A stretch of 64,000 bases of DNA from Mucidula mucida (Eukaryota > Basidiomycota > Agaricomycetes > Agaricales > Physalacriaceae), in contig JADNYV010000063.1 in the NCBI GenBank assembly GCA_015501055.1, forward strand, positions 62,001 to 126,000, in the 5' to 3' direction. Shown in pieces: positions 32,759 to 44,439 of the stretch. Within the stretch, counting starts at the first letter, position 1. The number at the start of each line of letters is the position of its first letter. A program made the position numbers and the translations under genes. A model generated the notes under the pieces. That model was not told the origin of the DNA. It worked only from the letters and a program-made list of their open reading frames with translations, and ran no database searches.

Positions 32759-34783
32759 ATGGTCCCGAAACCGCGAGAGTGTGAGGGTTCATTCTGTGTA
32801 TCGCTGACTGAGAAAATGACTGACTTTTTGCAGACACTGACAAGGAGCTAAAACTCGAAGTACAACGTCTGCGGGGCGACAATCGCGCGCTGCAGAGCCA
32901 CGTCGACGCGCTGAAGGACAAGCTAAATCGTGCGCCACGCCCAGTCCTCCCTTGTTCCGGCATTCCTGCTTATCTGCGTCACGCATAGGCCAAAAACATG
33001 AAGCCGACCAAAGTCGGGTGGATAGGGAACAGCGCGACATTGACGAGCATCTCGAGCTCGTTAAACTCCGCAACGCTCTCTTACAAGCGGCAATAGATCC
33101 TTCGGCCTCGGCCATTAGGGCTGGTATTAAAGAACAGCTGCCAATATTGGACACGATGGCGGCAAAACGTGTCCAACCTACCTCGAGGTCGTCTTCTCCA
33201 GTGCACAGGGTGCAAAAGCGCAAGCGCGCTAGTTGTGAGTTGATTGTTGCGCGTCCACGTCTTAATCTAACCTTAGTGGGAAGCGGTACGCGATGACTTA
33301 AGCTCGGACGATGAGGAAGAAGTGGTGACAGCCAAGACTCGCCCTTACAAACGACACTCTTCTCCTCAAGTCCAAATTAAGCGCACTTTATCCGCAAAGC
33401 CTGGTCCCGGGCGCCCTAGGAAAAGCAGCCGCGCCAAGCATCCCTCCTCACCAACAAAATACCGCGGGCGTGGACGACCCAGGAAAAGCGACCTTGACCC
33501 CGCAGACGAGTCTTCTAGTGGCGAGGACGCCCCTCCGTCGCCGTCAAAACGTGGACGTGGACGCCCTCGACAAAATGCTCAAGAGAGCGACACCGATGTA
33601 AATGTAATCATATCACCTCCAAGGCGTAAACCTGGGCGACCCAAGAAGATTTCAATGAATGGTGGCAACGATGACGATGCTGCTCCGCGAAAACGTGGGC
33701 CTGGACGGCCCCAGAAACAGCCTGTAGAGGAGGAGAAATCACAGGGAAGCGATGGGGAGGCGAAGCCTGCTATTACGCGTAGATTTGGGCCCAAGAAACA
33801 GACTCTGGAGGATGGGACCTCACATGGAAGCGACGACGACGAGATTGTGGCCCCGCCTAAGCGTGGGCGCGGACGGCCCAAGATGAGCAACGGCAATCCT
33901 AATCCATCCACCTCTGGCAAGAGCGCTGCGGCGCCGGCGAAGCGTGGTCCTGGACGGCCGAAGAAGAAGACAAGAACATCGACTGCTGTCAAGGCTGAGG
34001 CGTTTGACACACAGCTTGGAAAGTTTTCTGAAGACGAAGAGATCGAAAATGGGACTCTGGGTACGTGTTCCTATCTCTCTTCTTCATTTTGTTAATATGC
34101 ATTTTAAAGTCTGGGCCAAAACTCGTACGTACCTGAACGACAACATCGTCTTGGCGTGCTCATTTTCTTTTTGCGTAGCAATGAGACCTTGGTATCCCGC
34201 TGTCGTATTCGACGAGAACGACCCTGAAGTGCCAGTGCATATACTGACGGGCTCCACTAGCAAGGAGCGGCATATTGTCCGATTGTTCAATTCGACGGAG
34301 ACGTGGTAAGTCTAAGCTGTCCTTGACTTGTTTCATGTCCTGACACGATGTAGGGTATGTGTGCCGAAAATCAAGCTCAAGACGCTGGGGAAATTCAAGG
34401 GTGAGTGATTACCTTGCGCGCGTCGGTTTCTATGGATCTGAGACTCGGCGTATAGAACTCGACCAGGATATGATGGCCAGCGCGTCCCATTTCCAAGGGC
34501 AACTGACTGGCGGGTGGACTTCTGATAAACGCGACGAGGTTTTGGCTGCGTATCAGTACTTGCATGCTGTTTGTCTCTTGAGAGTCTAATATTGACATTG
34601 TTTATACAGGGACGCCACTGTCCAAGTCGCAGTTGAGTCGGGTGATGAGGGACGGGATGGGCCTGTTGTTGTTCAGTGCGTTTTTCGTCTGTCTTTGGTC
34701 ATGTGTGTAGTGCTGATGGTTATTATAGGGATGCCGATGTGGATGTGGCGGCTGACTCGGAGGATGAGCATGGGCAGAAATAG
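32759..34783 (+). CDS. AT-hook and PWWP-like chromatin protein P2 (hinge gene)
   Basis: Paralogue of the edge gene P1. A short first exon (MVPKPRE, ATG at 32759) is followed by a coiled-coil exon and the block REQRDIDEHLEL. Then come KRKRAS and seven AT-hook motifs with a GRP core (for example GPGRPRKS, RGRGRPRKS, RKPGRPKK, RGPGRPKKK) between 33400 and 33975. After introns, RPWYPAVVFDEND...VRLFNSTETW resembles a PWWP core. An acidic tail ends EDEHGQK, TAG at 34783. AT-hooks bind the minor groove of A/T-rich DNA, and PWWP folds bind methylated nucleosomes. The splice joining KRKRAS to WEAVRDDL (acceptor TTAG near 33275) is not clean by eye: the frames do not join with the obvious GTGAGT donor. 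The start and this junction are the weak points. Confidence 0.7.
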
Positions 34784-35410
34784 TCCTTATTTTTGGTTTT
34801 ATATTTAAGGAAGCTGCCTTCTGAAGTTTTGTATATTTGTTTTCTTCGAGCCTCTTTAGATGGCAAACAGAGAGTCTAATCAAGGAGGTTTGACCCCGGC
34901 GAGATTATACCTTGTCTCTTTCTAGAAGACTGCCATTCCCAAGGTTGCTCGAGCATGACAGAAGTATATATTCTACCAATGTGTGATTACAGACAAATCA
35001 TCATCTTCTTCAAATATACTTTTGTGTTCTCCTGCTCTTGCGAAATCACATCTGGATCTCCAGCTGACTCAGAACTCAAGTCGAATGCAAGGGAGCCAGG
35101 AGGAAATCCACCCTTACTGATGTCGCGCATGATTAGAATATCAAACGTGGCGCATCGTTCTGTCGAATCAGCCATTAGATCCGGTGTTGTCTGTGTCCTG
35201 TGGCGCACTTGAAAACTCGTAGTTTTGCAAACAACTCTTTTGACTAGCCTGCAATGAACATCGTTGGCCATGATGGTAGGCGGAGAGGTGAGTTGCCGAG
35301 CCTAGGCGTGGCAGTTTTAGTCTTTGAATCTGACATTAGTTATTGTACAGTATACTGTACGCCTACTCAAGCTGATTCAGTGTCCTTCAGATGTAATAGC
35401 CAGTCTACAA
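34784..35410. other. Gene-poor hinge centre
   Basis: No supported gene. It holds a perfect 16-base palindrome, GTACAGTATACTGTAC at 35345-35360, and ends in the 8-base target-site duplication of the hAT element. The midpoint of the giant palindrome (about 34.2-34.4 kb) falls inside P2 rather than here. Confidence 0.4.
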
Positions 35411-35930
35411 TAGTGTTCTGCTGGCTCTGGCTTGGAGCCAGGCCAGCCGTGTTTAAGCCAGAGCCAGGCCAGGCCGTGACGACGGCTTGAGAGAGCCTAT
35501 GGCCTGACTTCACATCCTGCAGGCCGTAAGCCAGCCTTCAGGCCATGGGCTTTGGTGGCGTCGAATGTTGAGGTATATACAGGACTCACATACCTTTCTA
35601 TTACTTATGCTGACTCTCCATGCCAATCTTGAACTCTATCCGAATCCGTAGTGCCCCAGACAGTCGGTTCTGTCAACCTGGTTAGGTCCGATATCTGATG
35701 ACTCGGACATTCAACACAAATTTTTAATTGTTCTATGCACGGGCAATGGTATTTTCTCGAAGGTAGACATCACCCAGGTTTATACCCCTCAAGACAACGA
35801 AATCTGGGCGCGCGCTTGCGCCCGCCGCATCCCGCCGCCATCCCGCCCTAAGCCACGGCTCCGGCCTGGCTTGGGAGATGGCAAAGCCAGGCCGGCGGCT
35901 TCAGGCCAAAGCCGGGCCAGCAGATCACTA
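35411..35930. mobile_element. Non-autonomous hAT-type element (520 bp)
   Basis: The ends are inverted: TAGTGTTCTGCTGGC at the left and TAGTGATCTGCTGGC as the reverse complement of the right. Flanks are a near-perfect 8-base duplication, GTCTACAA (35403-35410) and GTCTACCA (35931-35938). Both subterminal regions are packed with GGCC/CCAGGCC-type repeats in both orientations. Terminal TAGNG and an 8-base duplication are hallmarks of hAT transposons. The interior has no transposase frame, so mobilisation would need a transposase from elsewhere. It is inserted in the hinge between P2 and D3'. Confidence 0.75.
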
Positions 35931-36039
35931 GTCTACCAGTTCTTAGACAACATGAATTTCAAAAGTAAGTAGCGAGGCACATAAATAAACATATTCCACA
36001 GTGAACAAAGCAGATATCAAAGCGAAAGCAAGAAACTAT

Positions 36040-38363
36040 TCACGAATCGAGTCTGGTCCTTTTCCTTGGTCTTCCCTCTTCTTCTTCTTCTCCTTCCTCG
36101 TTCCCACCCCCACCTCCAACTTCATCCTCCTCATCCTCCTCATCCTCCTCCTCCCGCTTCACCGACACCCCCATAATCGCATCCACCGTCCCAGGCGTCT
36201 CCTCCTCGACCCTCTCCCGCAACTTCCGCAGCTCCTTCACGTGCCGCTTCACACTGCGTTCCAGCTGGTCGGAGCCCACAGCGGAGGCAAGGCCATGCTG
36301 CAGCCGCGTGAGCGCCAGGTGCACATTGGCAAACGTCCGCTGACTCGATGTGCGCACAGAGACTGTGTGTTTTCGCGCGTTGCCTAGTTTTCGTTTATAA
36401 ACGACAAGTTGATTTTCGAGCTGTTGAACGGTTTCTTCGGTGCAAATATTAGGTTTTTGACAGGACGAACAAGAGGTTCTGGCGGCATTACCTGTTTCTC
36501 CCGCTGTCTCTAGGTCCTCCATACGCGCTGCGAGCGCAATCTTCTCCGTCCGCAGGGTTTCGCACTGTTCTTGAAGCGTGGCGACTTGGACCTTTAGACC
36601 GTCAAGTTGCTTGTCCTTCTCGCCTGCTTCCAGCTCGGTCTGAAGTCGTGTAGCAAACGCGTCTCTGTCTATTACCACACAATCTAGTCATTACCCGATC
36701 TCGTGCGTGGCCGAAGAATACACCTACCGGAAGCATTGGAGTCGCGCGAGTGCTTCTCCAACTCCGCGTTCCGGATGAGGAGAGCATCCTTCTCTTGCTG
36801 TAGGGAGGCGTATTTTTCCGCAAGGGTTTTCAAAGCATTCTGCTCTTGGCCGCCTATCTCTAATTAGACTAGGCATGGCGAGGAAAATCTTGCGACGTAC
36901 TAGAGCGCGCGCGATGCTCGACTTGCTGCTGGAGTTCGTACTTCTCCGTTGATAGTTTGTCCTTCTCAGCTTCGACAACCTCTAATTGGGCTCGCAGGGT
37001 ATTTTCGAGCGAATCTGTGGTGTGACTTAACTCGGACGTCGCTTCCAACCGTTCATGAGCTCACCAGACATCACATCCCGGTTCTTCTGGTCGGCTTTCA
37101 GTATATCTTGAATATACTTGTCAGTCAGAACGCACACGCAAGACATCAATCAGACGTACCGACAGTGCTTTGTAGGACATTCTTCTCCTCCAAGAGCGCA
37201 TCTCGCTCAGCTTTGAGATCGTCGGTAGTACCTCGTAGTTCATCTTTGATGTCTACGTTAGCGGCATCAGACGAACGGACCGGACTCACTGATAGTGGTC
37301 TGCAGGTCGCGAAATAGCATGGCACCTCCAACGTCCTCTTTTTCATAATCTGCAAAAGGTTGGGACGCCAAGGTAAGCAGGGCAGTGTTGTAAACTGATA
37401 CCTGACACTTTGATCTTCAGCTGTCTGACCTCTTCCTCTAGCCTTGCTTTATCGTCTACGAAAACCAAAAGTCAATTGAAAAGTCTTTTAGAGGGATCGC
37501 GTACTTGTTTCTTCGGCAAGTTTTTGCTGCGTAGCTTGTAGTTCTTCCACGCGTTGCATTGATCCTAGCAAAAAGCGAGCCCTTGAATTACCGAATAAAG
37601 GACTGTTTGAACGAGAGACATACGAGCTTGAAGACGCATAAGCTCATCAGCGCGATCGTCCAGCTTTTCGTCATGAGCTGATTAACTTGAGAAGGGGTAA
37701 ATAGCTGAAAAGAGTAGACGCGTACAGAGTAGCAGTGCCTGATTTTCCGCACGCTGTTTGCGCAGATCTGTGGCAAGTTCAAATGCTGAAAAATGGAGGA
37801 TTGCTGGTGGACTCGCCACGTATGGCTGAGCATATATATAATCAGATACGGCAATAGCATGGAGATGTAACATACTTGGATCCTCCTCCTCGTCGCTCGC
37901 GGGGGTGGTAGAGCTAGAGATGGGACTGGGATACGGTGGCATCTCACGCGTTGGAAAACGGTGGAGCCTAAGCGTCGAAGGCCTGCTCTGCGCGCCTTCT
38001 ATACGAATGTTACCCAAAACGGTGTCAAATTCCTCCCTCTCTAGAGCGGGCCGCATAGTCTTGACGCGCAAAAACAGCTCTTCATCCAGGCGACTGCAAG
38101 AGGTAGAGAGACAGTCGGGATTACTGCAGTGTATGCGGCTAAGACGTGGTGCGCAAGGAAGGCTTCGCGCTTTGCAGAAGTTACAGGGCTTGGTAGGGGG
38201 GGGGGGGGTATCAATCAGTGTTGGCTGAGGTAGAAGAGTGGATATGATTACATACAATGCCTAGTGTGGGGTTGTTCTTGATCCACTGGCGAGCATACCA
38301 ATTTGTTGGCGCGTTGTCAAGTGCGCGACGGACGACGGTTTTGACATCACACTCAGCCGCCAT
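36040..38363 (-). CDS. Zn2Cys6-like coiled-coil protein D3' (right copy, full length)
   Basis: The start is the ATG ending at 38363 (MAAECDVKTVVRRAL, as in left D3). A phase-0 intron after TLGI precedes PCNFCKARSLPC, spaced C-x2-C-x6-C-x8-C-x4-C-x4-C, then DEELFLRVKTMRP. The first intron carries a run of 13 Gs (38196-38208), which is 7 in the left copy. Many short coiled-coil exons follow. The C-terminal domain has KRKLGNARKHTVSVRTS, VKRHVKELRKLRERV and ETPGTVDAIM. The tail is glutamate-rich and ends RPRKRTRLDS at 36040. Only its 5' part (to about 37730) belongs to the palindrome arm. The C-terminal domain is close to D4. Divergent from D1', 278 bases between starts. Confidence 0.7.
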
Positions 38364-38641
38364 GATGGCGAAAGAGGAAGGTGCAAGTATTCAGATGACG
38401 ACCCTGCCGGCCGAGACGGCACGACGCGACCATGTAAGTAGTGAGCAGATATGAAGGCACTTCAGAACTCGATGTCAGCGAGATTTCAAAAGCCAGGTTG
38501 GTGGTAGTGGTCCGTGGCGGTGGCTGTACTCAGTCAAGAAAAATCGACTTCAACAGTTGAAGCGCATGATCATTTTATAACCTTGACATCAGTCGGCGCT
38601 TCTTGTCTTCGTACCACGAACTCGAAATTAAAAACTGCACT

Positions 38642-41416
38642 ATGACGGAGGCGTTCTCAGATGAAAACCTCAAAAGGTTTATCATACTTACAATCTCTCA
38701 TCCGCCTAGCCAAAATGTGATGTCGAAATGGAACACAAACAATCCCCAGCGCGGCATTGTAGGACGGCAGCGTGTTATTAACGATTCTAACCAACTAACC
38801 AATCTCCTTAGCCATGCACCTATTGCTCCGAAACTAAACGTTCTTGTCGCTCTTTAGCAACCCGCCTCAATTGCTCATCAAGGAGCTGCTCGCAGAATGG
38901 GGAACCCTGCTCCAGGATCAACGAAGAACTCTTTGACCGCGTCAAAGCTGCGTGGCCCCACGTCCTAAGGACCGATTTCGACGCTGCTCTGAAAGAGATT
39001 AGGGCCGAGGAACCACCCAAAGATACACCGCGTCTGCTTCCAAGTCCCGAGATGGACGTTCGGTCTATGTCGACCCCGTCAAACGGGGTCGGCAGTGCGG
39101 ATACGCCGGTAACACATGTAGCTGCGCTCCCAGGCTACTCAGAGAACGCAGAGGAGACCGCCTCACCAACTAGTGAAGCACTCATTACGGGCGATCCATT
39201 CGCGAATCTGCCAGGGGGGAATACTATCCCTACAAACTCAGAACGACATGGGAAAAGTCCGCAAACTAAAGTTTCCATACCCGAACGCGGTCTATCTGAC
39301 CCATCGACTATGGTCAACGTGTCTTCATCCATTCTACCCCGATACTCGTATTATCGCCCGTCATGCCACGTTCCATCCGCCATTGCTTCCTACTCACCTT
39401 TCGCCCCACTTCCCTCCAAATCTGCGGCAGCGTCGAAAGCTTCGGCGAATGCTGGTGAGTTCCAGGTCTTTATCTTAGATGCATTCCGTAACAATCTACC
39501 GCAGCGGCTGACCTGGAACAGCGAATCCTCGGTAAGCAATGCATAACAGTTTTCACTGTCTATCTCTCTGATGCGAAAACTGTAGCTCTAATTGCGGAGA
39601 GAGATGCCGCTGTGGCGACTAACGCCGAGAACGCCGAGCAGATGCGGCTTTTGGAGGCTGCTGCTGCTGAACTCCAAGTGGTACTCGGTAAGTAACTGTC
39701 CTGCGAATTTGCGCATCGAGAATATATCGACCTTCCAGATGGTAAGAATGAGCTCAAAAGTCGCATGGATGTCCTCCAAGCGGAGAATGCAACTTTACAC
39801 TCGAAAAGGACACCTTGTGCGCCGAAAGAAACGCCCTCCTTGAGAGTAACAATAGCTTTCACGCTCAGTACGAAGAACTCAAAGAGTTTGAGAGATTGCA
39901 CTCCATTGACGAGGCTAGGTCGCCGGACAGGGATTTGCGGGACCTTCACCAGGGGACTGTAGACCTTGAATCTGCGGTTCCATTTGCCACCCTATGTGAG
40001 GATCTACACGCTCTACAAAGACACGCACAGGCTCTTCAGGCCGAGAACGACGCGGCGACCCTAAATGTTTCCGAGTTGGAGGAGCGTTTTGAATCAGAGT
40101 CTGGTAAGGTAGGGCTCAAGCGGAACCGGGAACATCATGTGATCGAAAGGTGACAGGAGAGTGACGGGAGAGTGACAGGCCGTATTTTGGCTTCAACTGT
40201 CCTGTAGTTGAGGATATGCGAAATCAGGCTCCGTGTAGCCCTCAGTAGTACCTATATCTAGATCGTCACGGAGCCATATTTTTTTATTTCGCTGTTCACG
40301 TCGAGTTGAAGCCAGTTTGAATGAGATTTCCTTTTTTAGCCACCCGCCTTGTCTCCTTTCCGCCCACCATTCGATCCCGCACACCATGCCAAACGTCAAG
40401 AAGCAACATAGGGGGCTAAAGCAATATAGCGGGCATGGGTCTAAGACACCCCAGAAGCGTAAGGAATCCTCAGAGAATAAGGAAAATGTGAGTTTAAAAC
40501 TTGTTGCATCCAAAACACGTCTCATTCTCTAGATACCCGTTAAAGCGCGTAAACGCGCTGCTAAAGACAGTCCACGCGCATAGAGAAGGCTAATATTCAT
40601 TAATTATCATCTCGTGCACGACAATCTACTTGTTCTCTATCGCTTCGCACATTTGAGGCAGTAGTAACGCTGGGTCACACTTGGGTCACGACAAAATCAC
40701 ATCACATGATGTTCCCGGTTCCGCTTGAGCCCTACCTTATGTTTGCTGGTCAACTCATCCCTTATCTCGCTGATGAAGAGTTAAGCCCAGAGAAACGTTC
40801 TTCAGATGCGCACCGTCGACTTGGAAGCCAAAATCAAGACCATCCAAGCCGACAGTGCATGCCTTCTTGAAACAATCCGCGGCCTTCAAGTGGGCCATGA
40901 ACTGGCAGGTATTCACGTTGCCTTCAAGTATGTGTACGTGAACCGACGTTTCTATAGGTCACCGCATAGACGAACTCGAAAGCAACAATACTAGGCTTTC
41001 AAACTCACTTCGAAGTCAGGAGCGTGCGCTGCGCGGTAAAGCTCCCTGATTCGTCCTTTTCGTGGTTCTGAGAGAGTCCATTTCTAGATACGCGAAACCA
41101 AAACCGCAAATATCATCAGTCGATCATCTTCCAACACCTCGCTATCAGTAAACTCCGTGACGGATTGGCATCCGCATATCATACTGCGCGCGACAACATT
41201 GACCCTCAATCCGCACGCATCTGTGGCGTGGTATCCAGGCATTTGGTAGAGCTCAAGAAGTTGGAGATATGGCTCCTTGAACGAACACCGAGCACCTACG
41301 ACGAGATAGTCAAAGTATGGGCGACAAATGATTATGAGGTAGAGTTAGAGGACGAGGTCGTAAACTTCAACGATGGCGCATCTAGAGTGAAGAAGCGACA
41401 GAGGGGTGTAGACTAA
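38642..41416 (+). CDS. Zn2Cys6-like coiled-coil protein D1' (right copy)
   Basis: The start is the ATG at 38642 (MTEAFSDENLKRFIIL). Exon 1 ends NPQRGI in phase 0, and exon 2 begins PCTYC with the cluster C-x2-C-x6-C-x8-C-x4-C-x6-C, then INEELFDRVKAAWPHVL. A Ser/Pro linker, coiled-coil exons (LHSIDEARSPDRDL, CEDLHALQRHAQALQAEND, SELEERFESES) and the C-terminal VVSRHLVELKKLEIWL and TPSTYDEIVKVW blocks end RQRGVD, TAA at 41416. It keeps the frame at places where left D1 has indels. A transposon lies in the intron after SELEERFESES and supplies most of the donor sequence (GTAAGG). That intron is about 690 bases instead of about 60. The gene is probably functional if the enlarged intron splices. 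Confidence 0.65.
40107..40737. mobile_element. TA-flanked inverted-repeat element (631 bp) inside an intron of D1'
   Basis: Perfect 37-base terminal inverted repeats occupy 40107-40143 and 40701-40737, starting AGGTAGGGCTCAAGCGG. TA dinucleotides flank both ends (40105-40106, 40738-40739). The left arm keeps the empty site: there the intron starts GTATGTTTGC with a single TA and nothing inserted. A TA duplication points to the Tc1/mariner/pogo-type group. Inside, an intron-split frame (40386-40487 and 40533-40583) encodes a basic 50-residue peptide, MPNVKKQHRGLKQYSGHGS to ending KDSPRA. It may be the truncated N-terminus of a transposase; that is inference. Confidence 0.85.
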
Positions 41417-41641
41417 TAACTCCATGTGGTTTCGTGGAAGAGTAGTAGTATTGAGCTCGTTCAGTGTAGACATCTTGTTTCGTCCTATTGTATCCTACGT
41501 TCAATTGATAAGTCAGCAGTCGTAAGGTGTCGTTAATCGTAACGGGCCACCGGGGCCGAGCATCTGCATAAGTAAATGGGTTTCACAAATGTGACTCGTG
41601 AGGACCACGCCTCGCCGATATCGAGACTTGTAGGAACTTTC

Positions 41642-44081
41642 TTATTCCGCAGTACCGACGTTGGCTGTTGGAACAAACCGTTCCTTGACAAAGACGCATT
41701 TCTCGAGCAACGACTTCGACTTTTGACTGAGCTTGAAGTAATTCGCATCATCGTTAGTGATTCCATGGCTAAAGAAGGCTTGGTATCAGATATTGCGCAA
41801 ACAGAAATCGAATGCACGTACACATCCTTCAAATGTTCGGTGCGCGCTTCAGGTGATGCTTGGACCGTCGAGCACAAAATACAAACAGACGTCTCGCGGT
41901 CATAACTGCTCTTCATGCGAGAAGCTAGTTCAGTCTCCTCGTTGAGGCGAGCCCGGACAAGAACATCTTCGTCAGTTACACGTTTCAAATCGTTCATATG
42001 TCTCCGATGATGATTCTGAGCTGTCTTCAGTATCGTACGTCAAATCATTTGGAATTGAGATACCCACCATAGCTGCACGCCACCGCATAAGTCGCAAATG
42101 CCGGTTTCCAGGGGGGGCATACTGCGTCTTGAAGCATTCCTCACAGGTAAAGAATACATCTGCAGAGTCCATGTCCGAAGCAGTAGCACTTTTCGGGTCA
42201 AGACCGGACATCTTGATGATTGTGTTACAGACCTTCTGTCCGAACTGGTCTATGGCCACAGCTAATTTGGGGTACCACACTGGCTTTACTTGCTCAGAAC
42301 CAACTTGCGAGGAGCCAAAGAAACAACGGTGAGAGGCGAAGTACGGGTGATGGAGAACAGACGGGAAATGGGTACAAGAGGAGCAGGTGAACGCGTTCGC
42401 CACCAAGGAGAGATCATCACTCCTACCGGCCTTCAAGAGAAGCGCCTTCATTTTGCCCTCTTCTACATGCCTCCAGCGTGCGCACCTCGTGGGAAGGTAG
42501 TCGAGAGCTGCGGCAAAATGATCTGCTGTGAGTTCCTCCTCATGAGGAGTCTCTGCGATAAGTTTTGCAAACTCGTTGAAAATGGGGAGCATCGTAACAG
42601 GAGGCGTCGCCGGGAGTTCCGGCATTTTGTCGATGAGAGGTTGGCAGAGCTCCTTCACAAGAACGATGCGTCGCGAGACCGCGGTGCGTATCCTCTCTGC
42701 GAGAAGCTCGGCACGAAGCTGTTCCATCACTTCAACTACACTGGATTCCATATTCTGCCACACTGATTCTGGTAAGCGGTCGAGCCGAGATAAAGTATTT
42801 ATGAAAGACGTACTGCGGTCAGTCAATGGCTTCGGTTGATTAACGAGCTTGTGCTCTCCGAGTGTCTTCAGGACCAAGTTGCTCTTGACTTCTTCCTCCC
42901 ATCCATCCGCACGTAGGCGTTCGACGACACTAAAGGAACCTTAGCTCGTATTTGGATGATGGATGTCCATGAAACTGACCTAAAGAGTCTTTCGCGACGC
43001 AGCAAAGCAAGTTCTTCAGTGCGATTGTTCTTCCTGGACGTCAGCCACGCCTGATGTGGTTCGCATTCCTGAGCGATACCCGTCAGTGAACGAACGATTC
43101 AACAAGGCGACGCGTACACGTGCAAGAAGAGCGTGTTCTTGGTTTTTTTCCCTCGAAAAGTTCGCACGTAATGCCTGAGTTTTGATCGCTGCGTATTCCT
43201 TGCTAGTTTGAACTAGAGAGGCCCGGTCATAATAATAAGTTCTGCCTCCAGATGAGGTGGAGAAGATGTATTTTGGTACCATGGTGACCAATTCGCGAGC
43301 GACGACGCTATCAGTCAGAGCGTCGTGAACAGCCGTCCAGGACATCATACTATCTGGAATGAGCACGCTTTACGGATCGTCAAAATAAGGGATACATACA
43401 TTTCTCCTTCGTCCAGACAGGCCTTGCATAGCCGCATACGTATTTCGAATTGCACATGCTTTGCCCCCATCGCGCCGCAGTTCTATAAGACTGGTTTGAA
43501 TAGGTTTCGCGTTCATATAGAGTGACACGTACGTGGCAGTGCCCGTCGAACAAGAGGTTGGCGTACTGAGGGTCGTTTAAACCATCAAGGTAGGCCCTCC
43601 ATTCCTGCTCTAGCATTCTCCCAAACGAAGGCAGACGATTTGCTCATGAGTAGTCCTCGAAGGTCCTTGGTTGTGCGACTTAAGCGCAAGAGATCAAACG
43701 GCTCCAAGTAGGAAAATATCTGCAAGAGGGTAAGGATATGGGGAAAGATTTGCAGTGATAGGTCGTCACCTCAAACAAGACGTCAAGCGGAGTATCTGTT
43801 ATCTGCTCCAATATACCTTTCCTGCCACGACGCTTCGGTGCCGGGCAGCTATCGGTCGTAGCCGCGGCTGCTACAGGAGTCTTCGTCTTCGGGCGGCGCT
43901 GGTTTGGAGGAAGCGCGTCCTTAACATTGTCCGGTTCTTGATTTGTGGTCTCAGGTTGTTTCTTCGCGCCTAGTTTTTTGACGACGACTTTGTGGGCTTG
44001 AGGTTTGCTAGGCTGTACACTGGTATTTTCGTCAGAGGAGGCCTTTTGGACGGCAAGTCTTTGCGATCGACGGGTAGCCAT
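41642..44081 (-). pseudogene. F-box protein E' (right copy, frameshifted)
   Basis: Mirror of E and nearly identical: the start is the ATG ending at 44081 (MATRRSQRLAVQK), the same exons, and the stop at 41642-41644. In the second exon, just after the F-box (SAFVWENARAGMEGLP in E), 8 bases present in E are missing. GGGCCTACCTCCTATCC... reads GGGCCTACCTTGATGG (reverse complement of about 43583-43602). This shifts the frame right after the F-box and before the cysteine-rich domains. Any product would be a short F-box-only protein. All other exons and splice sites remain intact, so the lesion is recent. Confidence 0.75.
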
Positions 44082-44148
44082 TGTATTGACTAGGGATGGT
44101 GATGGTACAAGAGGAAAAAAAGCAGTCGCGTGTTTGACCCTTTTCACT

Positions 44149-44163
44149 GGTCAGGTGATCGCA
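44149..44163 (-). promoter_or_regulatory. F-box promoter motif, mirror copy
   Basis: Reverse complement of TGCGATCACCTGACC, at the same distance from the E' start codon as in E, within the D2'/E' divergent promoter. Confidence 0.45.
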
Positions 44164-44439
44164 CGACTGCAGTCAGATGTTTCAGAGTCATCCAGATTTC
44201 AAATCGTTTTTTCACCAGCAATTGTCGAATCGAAGGCCTCACAAGGATGCGTAGAATCGGAGTCAAACATACCTTTTACATACTTGTCGTTCATGTATGC
44301 GCAGGTGTCCTGTTTATCGCTTGGAGGCCTCGTACTCCAGTGACATTGAAATCAAGCAAGGGAGAGAAGCCTCCTTATTGGTATGCACATACGGATTGGG
44401 CAAGTTCCCACCAAGTCCCCAATCTCTCTTCCTGCGATC

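Noticed and set aside
35411..35930. Helitron end
   Set aside because: Inverted termini and an 8-base target duplication fit hAT; Helitrons have neither.
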